Below the pieces are notes generated by a model. It searched no databases, was not told the origin of the DNA, and worked only from the letters and a program-made list of their open reading frames with translations. The position numbers and the translations under genes were made by a program. Positions 12,754 through 24,419 of a stretch of DNA of 64,000 nucleotides are shown piece after piece. Numbering within the stretch: position 1 is the first letter of the stretch; each line of letters opens with the position of its first letter. Source of the DNA: Phallus indusiatus (taxonomy: Eukaryota > Basidiomycota > Agaricomycetes > Phallales > Phallaceae); NCBI GenBank assembly GCA_027605045.1, contig JAQFWX010000027.1:1-64000 (forward strand), in the 5' to 3' direction.

Positions 12754-14160
12754 ATGAGTATGAAACTATCAGTCTATACACATTTTAACGCAATAGTTAC
12801 ATCTCCTATGTATTCTCTACCTCTCCTGTATCCGTCTTCCCTTCCTTCTCTATGTCCTCCCATCCCCAGAGCCGCATCCGTCGAGTCTCCTTTTGTCATC
12901 ACAGATCAAGATAGCCCGGAAACGCACGAGTCACGCGTTTTGAAATTCTGTCATCATCTTATGTCACTAGAAATGAGGAAGTCAGTCAGGGCTAAAGAAA
13001 GCTCAAACAGTTACACGCACGAGGAAATGTTGGAAGCTAGAGACGCACCCGCGCTTACCTGCCCCATGCTCATGATCACTAACTTGCAACTAGAAAGACC
13101 ACACTTTGAAGGTGCGGTTGATTTAGTCGAAAGGTCTTGTCATGGTGAACCCGCGCCCCCAAACCCGTCGAAATTGCCTAGTATAGTAGTAAAGAGTTAG
13201 TTGTTTGTGTCAGAAGCCAAGGACTTGCACTCATACCAAGCATTGTGGACCCGCTCTTAGTTGTCAAGTCTCCGGCCACCATTCCAACTACGTTCAACCT
13301 GAACCAGCTATTTCTGGGCCAGGGATCTTAAACGATATGTGAGTTTTGCATCACTCTTGCGTCGTTGCTGCTTTTTCTTAATGTTTGTGCAACTGTTTTC
13401 TATTTCGGTATGAACAGGTTACGGTTCCCGAGTTGATATGAATGCGGATGGATTCAGGAAATTGTATGATGAACATATCAAGCCTAGTTTACATTTTCTC
13501 TTATAGAGCAGTACCAATACCGAGAAACTCAGCGTAATATTAGCTAGAGGTACGGACGACTTCTTTCCATTCAATAAATAGCTGACACTTCAGTGAAGAA
13601 GATCTCATGGACATTGACCACGAAGAAACTATCGAAAATCGAGAAAGCCTCTTCCGGTTTTACAACTACCTGAAGGCTATCATTCTCCTGGAGTTCTTCC
13701 CAGCCCTGGCCTCAATGTAATGATCAACGCGTCAAAAGCTCTCAGAAAATCGCAAATATAGGAGGTCAAGTACTCGACGAAAAGTTCGTTGAATATAAAC
13801 TCACCAGTTCCATCGAGTCACTTTCGTCGAGCGAGAAGATGGAACAAAGTCGTTAAAACATCGCTTTTTAGGCATATGTCAGTGAACATGCTGTGGAGCT
13901 TTTAATGGGATTGCTTGATATCATGGCTGCTAGAGAACACCAGACTCGCAATCAACAAAACTTGTGGAGTATTCTTTTCAAGGTTTGAAAACAAATCAAG
14001 TGAAAATCATCCATGGATCTTTATTAAGATATCGGAATTACAATTACACCCCGCACAAGCAAAGACGACGAATGACCCGACCGGCCATCCCCATAGGTCC
14101 AAGTCCCGGCACATAGGGCTACCCCCCAGGAACTTGTAGAATCATGGTTTAAAATCATCT
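12754..14160 (+). CDS. Uncharacterised locus with several exon-like pieces
   Basis: A plus-strand series of protein-like pieces separated by intron-like sequence, of unknown function. The first is open from 12754 to 13200 (includes SPFVITDQDSPETHESRVLK). Others are VDMNADGFRKLYDEHIKPS near 13435-13490, EEDLMDIDHEETIEN continuing to LFRFYNYLKAIILLEFF at 13597-13715, YVSEHAVELLMGLLDIMAA near 13875-13940, and ATPQELVESWFKII near 14115-14155. Some joins have good GT and AG signals; others would need introns of 20-31 bp, too short to be credible, so small deletions may have broken the gene. It ends about 550 bp upstream of the GATA factor on the same strand. Confidence 0.3.
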
Positions 14161-14715
14161 GTAAGTTCTTTAGCTAATCACTGTATTTCATCATACCCAT
14201 ACATGCGGTAACGAAAAATCGTAAAGTCAGCCTTTCATTTATGCCCTTTATCATCATAACAAAGCTTTCCTCCTCCATTATTACCCAACTCCACTATTGA
14301 TTCTCATTCTTCTCTGGTTGGTTCAAGTATTTATGTCGCATGATGATCTCTGCAAGTTTGACTGCACACCGGCGCTGCCAGTGCGTAACCTTCCGAGTCG
14401 GACCAAACCACATAATGATTAATATAGTAGTAACACTGTTATAATTCATTTCCAAGTTGTGAAACACATAATAATTTCCTCGAAATCTCCAAAACTGTTT
14501 CTTAGCCTCCAAACTCAGTTCAAAAGTATGGTCGTACTGCCGAGACCGGAATTACGTTGTGAGCGCCTTTTGACATTTTTTATGAACTCACTACTTCAAC
14601 TGGTGAAGATACCATAAGCAACCTGTGGCTCAGAGTCAGTTGTACCTTGCGACGCATAACCTTTTCATCATTCTCAAGATGTAATTTGATAACAGATTCA
14701 AGGGCGGGAGAAGCA

Positions 14716-16014
14716 ATGCATGGAAATTATACTTCATTTGACCTGCCCAGTATACCTAATCTCGAGATTGGTGTATACGTCTCCAGCGGTGTCGGTGGTA
14801 GCGGTATTATGGACAACTCGTTATTGCAACAGGAGTCCCAATTCCAGATTCAATATGACATTCCGCATGACATCACATGTGAGCATGGCGTGTTTTTACA
14901 ACGGCGCGATTTAAACCTTTCCCAGATTCACCCGCCCACACCAAAACCATGTCAACGACAACATCAGCTTCATCAAAGAGTCTGTCATTCTCACAAGTGC
15001 AATCACACACCCAGGTTTTACAATCCGAATTAAGGACAGATATGGTACCATTCTCCCAGCCGCAGGGACAACTGTTTAGTTCGCCTTCATCAGCACCTCA
15101 ATCCTCAGCAGGCCCAGAAGATAGCATGGCATTGCATGAAGCTAGTAGTCACCACGCAACGGCTTTACCCACTCTACCTGGGTCAACAAATGGTAAGCCT
15201 CGTTGGTTGGATTGTCTGTTGTGGGTTTCCAACTGAGTGTGCGTTCACTATTTGAGCTTTGATTCGGAACCTAGCTGAAGATGCTATCCAAACAGCGACG
15301 GCTCAGGGAGGATCGCATCTTGCTAAGGTATGTATGATATACATATGCCCTGGTAAAATTCATTGCTACACTAATCTCATATGTTTAGATTAATGAGCAC
15401 TGCCAAGTCATGCGAGCATCCGCCTATCACTATGCAACTGCTGACTTTGTACCCGCACGCGAGTATACCGAAATGGCCAAAAACGCAACCATTATAGAGG
15501 AACTGGCCATTCAGCTGGTCGGCATTTTGAGCTTTATCGCTAACAATGTAAGCCATTCAACTCTTTTTTAGTGATTTTCAATTCATTCCTCAATAATCAG
15601 GCACTTAGATATCAGGATATGGTTGTACAGAGTAAACACGCCGGTAGCCGCGGAAGCAGCTTACAAGCTACATACAAGCGAAGAAGGGTATGTTGTCCAA
15701 GTTTATTCTTTTTCTTCCCTCCATTTTGCTGATTATGTTTAGCGACGCACGCATCCTGCAGGATGTCGTTTATGCAATACAAGAGAAACCCCGGAGTGGC
15801 GTTATGGTCCAGACGGTGCACGAACCCTTTGTAATGCATGTGGCCTGTGTAAGTATAAGAACTTTGAAATAATTAGCTTCAATTTTGATGTATTCTAGAT
15901 TATTCTAAACTAAAACGGGTTAAAGGAGCACATATAAGTATTGAAATGCTTCGTGCCTTGAAATCAACCTTGGCAAGAGATTTTACCCCTGCCGCTGAAA
16001 TCCCTAAGTGTTAG
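14716..16014 (+). CDS. GATA-type zinc-finger transcription factor
   Basis: Seven exons give an uninterrupted protein of about 316 aa: 14716-14878, 14926-15192, 15275-15327, 15389-15547, 15601-15687, 15743-15848, 15899-16014. All six introns are GT-AG and 47-82 bp, and phases match throughout. The N-terminus is [22 protein letters not shown], followed by a Ser/Gln-rich low-complexity part and a helical region around [17 protein letters not shown]. Near the C-terminus is one zinc finger, [16 protein letters not shown] then LCNACGL, spacing C-X2-C-X18-C-X2-C. This is the 18-residue-loop class of fungal WC-2 and plant GATA factors. A basic tail ([10 protein letters not shown]) follows and the protein ends 31 residues later. 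It should bind GATA sites in the nucleus. No PAS domain was recognised, so a WC-2 name is not justified. Confidence 0.85.
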
Positions 16015-16347
16015 ATACTTATGAAAGAGGCAATACAAATAATGAAATGTATTAAACATGATCTTTTTCCCTTAAAAGATGGTGTGAATACGCAACAAGA
16101 GTTTGAAGTAAAATGTAAAACAAACAAAAAGTCACCCGGTGTACATGTGACGCAGATTCCAGAACCATTGACGGAGGTTCCTCTTCTGGCAGATTGATGA
16201 GCTAAAGGCCGAAATTTGACATATATCCCAATAAAACATACAAAGGTTTACATAAGTACCAAAGAACTTAATAAACTGCTCCCAAAAAAAGTCTCCTTAC
16301 AACGAAAAATAACTGAGCGGCGACATTCCAGATGCGTAATTTTGGTG

Positions 16348-16360
16348 ACGCGTAACGCGT
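16348..16360. promoter_or_regulatory. Tandem ACGCGT sites
   Basis: ACGCGT occurs at 16348-16353 and 16355-16360, again after GGTG. This third cluster lies in the intergenic DNA just beyond the GATA gene; no clear start codon is nearby, so its target, if any, is unknown. Confidence 0.3.
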
Positions 16361-19300
16361 TCAAGTTGTGACGAGAAGCTTCAGCCCCATCGGCATCGAT
16401 TTGCTTTCTTGTAATATCTTCTCGCTTCGTGTCTTAGCTTATAAGACGGGTATTCCCATGTTCGTCAGTTGACCAAGTCCATTTACAATTTGACTCAGAG
16501 ACGCTTTTCAGTGACAGCATGTACTCATAACAAACCTACTCGTAAGTATCTACTGATCATGTCCTTCGTGCATCGTCTCTTCAATGCTAAACGAATCCAT
16601 AGATCGCTAATAGTGTGTCCAAAGGTTATTATCCCTAAGCGCAACGTGGAACTGGGAACGCGGTGTCTTTCTAGTACTATCTCTATGACTTTTTCCCCTC
16701 TTTAACGCACGTTTCTATGTCTACAGTCTACGTGTTTGGGTCGTTAACCGGTCAGATTCTTCAGCCCCGCGCTCCGATTAACTCGGCTTTCAAATCGAAC
16801 AGGTATATTCACTAGCCTCGCAGAACATTACTTCTCTACGCCGCTGGCACAACTACTTCCGCGTTCTCTGTCGTGGACGTGATTGCCCTGTATCTTAGCC
16901 TTTATATATTAACACTGTCTTACCTCCGTAGTACTTACGTCTGAAATAGCTTTTTTTCGATGTGCCGGGGCCTTTTCCAATCCGTGGGGACCGCAGGCTG
17001 TTGTTCAAGTTCAAGGACTACTAGTAATCGGCGGAAAGAATGACTGTGTTGGGTTTTATTAGTTCGAACTATATGATGTATTCAGTAGATTACATAATAG
17101 ACTTGAGCTTTTGTCCTCCACCCATTTTGTGCTGTGTCGCGCTGTATCGTGTGTGCCGTGTTGTATCGTGTTAACGTCAATTTTACGATCTCTTACGTCT
17201 GATTCTACCCTATATACATCTTATAATCCAATAGACTGTGCTTTCATTTTTGTCATCTTACGGACTAAAATTTCAAGCCGTCTTAAGCCAATTGGATTTT
17301 AAGAGGGTTGAAGCTCGGTCTACTAGTTGACGAGATGCTGATGCGGAGATTGGCGAATTGTTGTGCTGTTAGTTTTTCCACTTTTTCTTGTATATTTATG
17401 CGGACCGACAGATCAAAAGGTCTCGTGCAAACACTAGGCATCTGTCCCACGGCGGCTGACTTGAAAGTGGAAAACCCTGATGTAGATCAGGATGCTCTGG
17501 GACAGTAAAGGTAGCGCAGTCAAGTTTCAACACAGGTTAGTTGGACCCGGGTGGTGGAAAGAAGGTGGGGACGATGAAGACATCGGACAGTATGTGTGTA
17601 TGTAGTCCTCTTGCAAATCGACCATCTCGAAGATATTCATGCTGACGAACATTTAAATAATCAGGGTTCTTCTTTGTTCTGTCACAGTCTTTCTCTCGTT
17701 TTGGTTTTCGATTCCTTGTAGAATAATAAGGTTCAGGGGACTCGACCCGTTTTTATAACTTATTTTTTTTTCTTGGTGATACATTTTGTGTGATCTTTCT
17801 TTCATTTTTTCGTAATAGGTAGGTTTAGCAAACAGTTTGTACAACCGGCTTACAGCGCGACCATACTGCCCAAATATCGTGGGCTTGAGGCTCCTGTAAC
17901 CCGTTCATTCAGTGGTGATATATCCAATTCTCACATGAAGATTTATTTTCAAAACTTCAATAAAAGAATTATCCATTACAGATTCAGAACGGTGGTGATG
18001 TCGCGTTGTCATGTTCTTAAAGATATTCATCACAAGATAGATAGTCTCAAGAGCTGCCGGTGAAGTCTGGAGCTAGCAGCAAACCGCAGCTTACAGTGAA
18101 GTAAAAATAAAATATACTATTCCTACAGAAGAAACTAACCAACACCGGTCCCCTGCAAAGGTGGGTGGAGTATAGTCGCTACCTAAACCCAGAGCTCTCC
18201 AGAACCAGTTTTGTTTTGACGACAAAGCCTCTTGGGCTTCAGTCTGTGGGGGCAAGCGAAAGAGTCCTGGCTGGTTGCGCCAAGCCTTGAGCATGACACA
18301 CAAAGTTGTCTCAAAACAGGAAGAAACAAAGTCAACTCTAAGTAAAAGCGACAGACGGGCGTACCAATTATGCAGCAGCAGCTTTTTACAGACACATTTA
18401 GCAGAGTCTTTTTACCCGTCCGTGATTCCAATAAGACTGTACTTTCGGTGTCCGAAACTGACGATGAGGATGGTCCCGAGAGGTTTCCGATCTTGTTTGT
18501 ATATCTCGAATGACTTCGCCTATAGTTATAGTATATACTGGCTGATCCAGAAGTCTTTATACCTTTAAACCCGTCACGATGATCACCTAGATGTTCCCGT
18601 GAACGGTATTATAAAGCATTGTCTGGAACACAGATCAAGTCCCTCCGATATATGGTCCAGTGCCGAGGTCCGGGATTCGGTTCCTATCGATGAGAATCGG
18701 TTTCAAAGCATCAAGAATGGCATCATCATTGAGAGCTTCTTCTAACGTCAAATCTATATTCTCTGATTGTGAGAAGGATCCTAATCCGGTTCGCTTGACG
18801 TAGTCCTTCGACGCCGCTAATAACAGCTTTCAGTCTGAATGTTGTTGCTACAATTCTATGATGACGGAGCCATTTGGACCCGCGATGGAGCTTAATAGAA
18901 GACTGAAGAATCGCGAGGAAGTACAGAGCCGCCTGGGAACGTTACCGCGTGAGAGATTTTATACATAACGCCATCATTGTGAAGCTCGTTTATAAATGCT
19001 CCGTACACGGCATTAGGACCAGAACGTGTGTTCACAGGTTTGACTTGCGCGAATGTAGATGGACTGAGAAAGTGACAGTGATAGACATAAGAAGCACAAA
19101 AGTGTCCTCGTCACTATCTTCTAAAATCTCGTTTTCCAGTCCCGCACATTGAACATTAAGGCGAACGAGTCTGGAATGAACAGGGAATTTCATTCGGGCT
19201 ACGTCAAAGTGGCTCTTCGACAGTTGGTGACCTTCTATCCATGGTCCCAGCAGAGCCTAGATACGCGAACGACGTCTACCTTTGTTCCAATTAACGTAAT

Positions 19301-20874
19301 CCAAAGAACGACAAATCCGTCGAAATCTAGCAAGAATTCAAATATATGTCAACCCGTGAAGGATAGAATAAGACGGCCGATCACAGCCGTAAAGTGCAGC
19401 CGTCAGATCGCGGTGGTACATTCGAATAGACGATGTTTATCGTTCTTGCCAGGTATTTGAGAAGCGAGACTAGCAAAGAGAAATCCGATGTGGTGTCCTC
19501 CGGACTCCGTAATGGTAACTGTTGGGTCTGCACCAAGAACCATAAACCATAGACTCGGAGTTTCCATGTCCTTCAATATTGCAAGCTTTCTTTGTTCAAC
19601 CATATATCGGATTATAGAGAATATAGGTAAGCGTTTCTCTGGAATAGGTTTCCTCAGTTAACGACCCGTAAAAGAGTGGGTGCTCTAGCAATGTCCACTA
19701 GCAGTTCAGAAGTACCCGGTGACGTAAATGAAGGAAAGGAGAGACTTGGATGGGATGGAAAAGAGAGAGATGGATGGGCAATCCTTAAGCTGTCATTGTC
19801 GTTCTTTTGGGGTTTTAGGAGTGATGGTGAATATGCGTTTGATTACTGAAGACCACGAAGAATAGATTGCTGGATGTTTAACTTGAAGTAAAGGGCTCGT
19901 CATCGAGGAAACTCTGAGCGTGAGCATGAGCTGTTGCAATGTGTGACATCGTCTTTTCCTTTTGAGGATTGATATCCTGTATCGAAAGTGTTTGGAACCA
20001 GGCCCATGAATGAAAATAACTCGTGTGACGGACGTTGCTTCTGCTGTTCCTTTTCTCCGTGTATATAAGATAGCATCGCCAAGACGTTCGTACCAATCAT
20101 GTTAACGTTATCCGACGACTCTGGGCCCCATTGAGTTTCTCACTACACCCTTTGCCTACGCCTTTGCCTTCGTTTTGGAGTCTATGTCGAAAATTAGCAG
20201 TATAGAAACCACTGTTATTAGACTTTTTACCTATGAATTCCAAATTTCCAATGAGCTAGGTGCCGGCCGGCTCCAGCGCCCAGCTGAGCAGGTGAGCGCC
20301 GTGTTGTCCTCTCTTCTGACCACGACATCAGGAACAGACGTCTCCAGCGTCCCGGTTGATCTTTGCTATTTTCTTTCCACCCTCCCGCCCTGATACTCGT
20401 CAGGTGATATCTAAGTTTCCCCCGCTGTGTTTGTTTGTCCGTTTCTTTTTCTTTCTTTCTTCATTTCTTGTAAATTGGCCCCCTCTCTTCGTTCAGAGCC
20501 CATCTTATTTCAAAGTATATTATGTCATTCAGGTTGCATGTAGATACAGCAGTTACCACAAATTGAGTAGAGTTTCCCCCGCAAATGCGTGGAGCAGACG
20601 GAGAGCCCCAGTCGTGGAGAGGAGGATCCCGCCCACCCGAGCGGTCATCTCCCTCCATGCACCGAGCCTGCGTTGGCTCTGACCCCTCTCGCAGGGTGGC
20701 TCCGAAGCCCCAAGCAGCGACCAAGCGACTGACGAGGCTGGATTGTAAATTCGCGTCTTTGTACATAAATATCTATTATCATGATTTATTTTTCTAATTA
20801 AGCGAATGATAGCCGACTCAGATGAGCGACTATAAACTCTTTGACGAGCAGTGCTCATAACTAACACTAACCAG
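16361..20874. other. Gene-poor; coding-like relic at about 18.6-19.6 kb
   Basis: No complete gene seen. Between about 18.6 and 19.6 kb the minus strand reads protein-like pieces interrupted by stops (for example AVYGAFINELHNDGVMYKIS and HAVTFPGGSVLPRDSS around 18920-19010, and ENEILEDSDEDTFVLLMS around 19090-19140), suggesting an old pseudogene that I cannot identify. The rest is stop-rich with pyrimidine tracts, notably 20430-20480. Confidence 0.3.
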
Positions 20875-21724
20875 ATGACCTATTCCACTCGTTCAAAGAA
20901 AAAAACGAAAGTACCTTGCCTGGGAGCTAATTCGCCGTCCCCAAGTCAGTCCCAAGAATCTATGAGGACTGTTCTGATGGATGCCAAGAGACATCTTCAC
21001 GAAGAAGGCAATTTGGAATTATCGTCGGGTGCAAAGAGAAGGAAAGGCCATTATGTCTCAAATCCCCGCAGGGTTTGTCCAACACTTCTTGATTCAGAAA
21101 TTTTTCTTTACATAAAGCTGAATCTTAGCGTCCCAAGCGTGCCAAACGATCACAAACTGAAAAATCTTCAGAAGATATGAAAACCCGTGAATTAAAACCG
21201 TCGCTCCCGTCACTTCCATCACCATTACCACCCCCTTTACCAATCAACTCCCTTCTTGTTTACCCCTTGCAACAAAACCTATTGACCCGTCTTTTTGACA
21301 TTTTTAATTGCGCTCCTCATGATCCAAAGGTAGGTTAACATAATTCTTGACTATTTGAAATGTATCATTTCTACTTGTGCATTAGCGTTCTTTTCAGCTA
21401 TTGCTGGAACTGAATGAAGAAGTGAAGATGGTGCGCCTATCCGGTTCAGGCCTTTTGGCTGCAGCGTGTTCATACCTTGAACAACGTCATGAGGAAGGTA
21501 ATGAAAAAAACAAAGCCAAAGTCATGGTATGTCCGGGTAGAAATTGTTCAAACTCATCGTGAACTAATTGCTTTCAGAAAAAAATGGAAAAGCTTGTCAG
21601 ACTAGCACAACAAGCAACGACAAGAGCAATCGAAAATTATTTTGAAAAAAAAGGGGAAGCTTATGAGAATCCTTGGGGGAATATGCTTGCGGAGATCCAA
21701 GCACTCCAAGTCGTAAATACATGA
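20875..21724 (+). CDS. Uncharacterised four-exon gene, about 224 aa
   Basis: Exons 20875-21072, 21129-21329, 21398-21526 and 21578-21724 join in frame through three GT-AG introns (56, 68 and 51 bp), giving about 224 aa. The first half is basic and disordered (MTYSTRSKKKTKVP; RRRPKRAKRSQTEK) with a Pro/Leu-rich linker. The second half is a helical domain with LLTRLFDIFNCAPHDPK, LLAAACSYLEQRHEEG and MEKLVRLAQQATTRAIENYF. A last splice at about 21716 could replace the final three residues with an alternative short end. The basic N-terminus suggests a nuclear or nucleic-acid-associated protein; this is inference. I do not recognise the family. Confidence 0.6.
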
Positions 21725-22416
21725 AACAACCAAAATTTGAAATACATTTTATGTGCAGATGAGGAAAGGGTCCTTAATAATGATGTGAGATTCAAATCGG
21801 CCAAGATGAGCAGCCTCAGTGTGACACTTGCATGCCATTGATGAGCCAAATACCGTACGTTGTAACATCAGTGAGAATTTATTCCAAATTCAAATGTCAT
21901 GAAGGATTTAAGATCAATTTCAATAAATTCTAGACATAATAACTCGAAACTTGAAAGAGAACCTTTCGGGAAGTTGGAACATCCGAATAGGTTACATAAT
22001 GTCATGTGATAGTAGTGACTGGTTATTGAAATTTCGTCGTTCAGTACATTTACTTGTCAACTTGACAATAACAGGTCATGGCATGTCCAATTGGCCGTTA
22101 TGGAATGACCATGAACTAGATATTGCTCTTCTCAAAACCCTAAGTTCTTCATCTCATGTTTTTATCCCCTTTTATCTCAAAAGCTTCATTTAGTTTTGAT
22201 CAGACATTTTTGATCTTCTTGCAAGCATCGTTTTACCATCTGTGGTTTGAAGCACCTAACGCTACTGACACCTCCAGGAAATCTTAAGTTCAAGGCCAAT
22301 ACTACAGAGAAGAACTTTCAGTGCTACGTGTGCTCAAGAACTGACTTTTCTCTGATTGTTTTATAGAATTCCTATGTCGTTCATTGAATGTTTCCAATTC
22401 TTTCACCCATACACAG

Positions 22417-22753
22417 ACCGCCCGGATACTTGTGACTCTTGTGGCCGACGCAGAAGCTTTGAAAGATGTCTCTGAGCTGAGCATGCTCCTTGGAAGAACT
22501 AGCAAGAACAAAATGGGATGAAGGACCCGTTTTACACTTCGGTACGTGCACTGTTCCTTTTTTTTAAGCAAGGTGTTTATACGTGTCATATTTCCTCTAG
22601 CCTGATAAGGACAAGCCTCTGGACAGTGCCATACCATTGCCATTCAACTACGATCACAGCAATGACGTGCGTCCACGTCCTCTCGGAACTGGGGATTCCT
22701 CAAGCCTTAATACAAACATCAGATGGCCAATAATTTCTCCGTACACCATTTAG
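22417..22753 (+). CDS. 3' part of an uncharacterised gene, with one frame slip
   Basis: Two exons separated by a 59-bp GT-AG intron (22542-22600) end at a stop at 22753. The final exon reads DKDKPLDSAIPLPFNY and VRPRPLGTGDSS. The upstream exon starts after a splice acceptor at 22416 and reads TARILVTLVADAEALKDVSE, but in a frame one base out from the end of the same exon (MKDPFYTS). One extra G in the GGG run near 22516 would restore a single frame. Either a one-base loss broke the gene, the assembly undercounted the run, or translation starts at 22518. The family is unknown, and the 5' exons upstream were not resolved. Confidence 0.35.
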
Positions 22754-24419
22754 AGCCAATTGCACTTTTGAAAAACTCCCAACTGAGTATTTTGAAGTGG
22801 CTTTTGCCACGTGATACTCGAGTCCGACTTCTAACTTCATCGTAGTACCTGTAACCGGAAAGCATGGTTAGATTTATAAGAACGAGAGAAGCGGCATTAG
22901 CTGGTCTAAGAGCCAGGAAAAGGAAGCTTCTCAAACTCTAATGTTCTGCCTGCGAGAGCAATATGTATATCTTATCTGGTGCCACTGACCCACGGAGAGT
23001 CAGTCAAGTGACGATGAAGAATAGATTAAACGATATTGCCGCTTTCAATCTGGGACGATTTAATACGGAAATTCGATAAAGAGGTGAAAGTAGTCTTCAT
23101 GGCTTTTCATTTTTATTCGACCTCACATGCGACATGCGATGCAGGTGACACTTGTCGAAGTAACCTTTGAACCGTCGATACACATCAACCGAGAAAAAAA
23201 GCACTGCGACTGACACCCAAAGGTAGTGACGCTGCAACCACGAATGCTCCTTTTTCTACGTTGTTTGGACAGAGCGGGGTGACAATGCTGATAGCACCAC
23301 TGCCACCACCACCCGTTTCCGGTACCACGGGATGACACCTCGTGTCTTTTTTGCTTCAAATAATGCCGAGCCGTCTTGCAACTACGTAGCACTGCCACCC
23401 GCCATCGGAGCGTCTTACATGCAGTTAGCATCGTCGGGCCGGATGCGCAAGATGGTTTGGTCTACAGATGCCGACTCATAGTTCATGCTCTTATTTCACC
23501 AAGTCTCAATCTCATTGGTATATTAATAGGTGCCCTCATTATAAATTCGAATGAAAGATGGAATGTTTTGCCTCGTATCAGAGTCTGGCAGTAACAAAGA
23601 TAGAGATACGATGATGATGATGATAAATCAGGTTTATTGTCTATAGGGTCGCCCCCGGTCAGACATTGTACAATACATGTAATCTAAGAGTGTTCGTATA
23701 TAGCAAAATAGTTCTAAAACATCTGTTCCCGTTGCCGGGATATGGCCAGTCCTTCAAGAAGGTGCTTCAGCCGTGTGATTTTGGATATAGATATGAGGGA
23801 CTTGTATAGTATAGCCCAGTCAGGAGAAAGAAAAAGAGAATAGGAAGCACCCAGACATGTTTAGGCAGCTTTGCGAGGTATGTTTTCCAAATATCATTTC
23901 ACTCAATCGTTCCGCAGCTGCGTTTTTTATTTGTGGATCTGGTTCTGAGATATCTAGGGCTTACATATATCTCGGCTCAGCTGCAAGGGCCGATCGTTCA
24001 GCTGAATATCAAAAGCCGTTTTTACAACGTACACTATCCACTTTTTTGTAAGGTTCATCCCTTAACACAACATTTTTAAGGAAGAAATCACAACAATAAA
24101 ATCCTTTTGAAAATTACATACGCGCTTTCTTTGGGTTAGAATGAGTCTCAGGCTGGCATCGTAGTCATCAACATGTTATTTTCTCCGACAATAATGCCAT
24201 CTGTTGTGAAACCTAGCCTAATTTTTTATATGCGCTAGTTTGCCTTTAAATCCTTGGATCTGTTTTTTACATCACTTGCACTATATACAGTACATAGTTC
24301 CATTACATGCTCTAATGCTTTATCTTCAATATATAAAACACGGTTTTTTTTGGAGCACTCCCTTTCGCCTACCTAATCGTTAGTTGGGCGTCTGACTGCG
24401 CACGTTTAAGACAAATTTC
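22754..24419. other. No gene seen; GAT microsatellite
   Basis: Stop-rich intergenic DNA. A short (GAT)n run lies near 23610. The last part (24360-24419) is the presumed promoter and leader of the large downstream gene, but no clear TATA or CAAT arrangement was identified. Confidence 0.4.

Noticed and set aside
14949..15236. Frameshift at the start of the GATA gene
   Set aside because: A 47-bp GT-AG intron (14879-14925) joins the two frames exactly, so no frameshift is needed.
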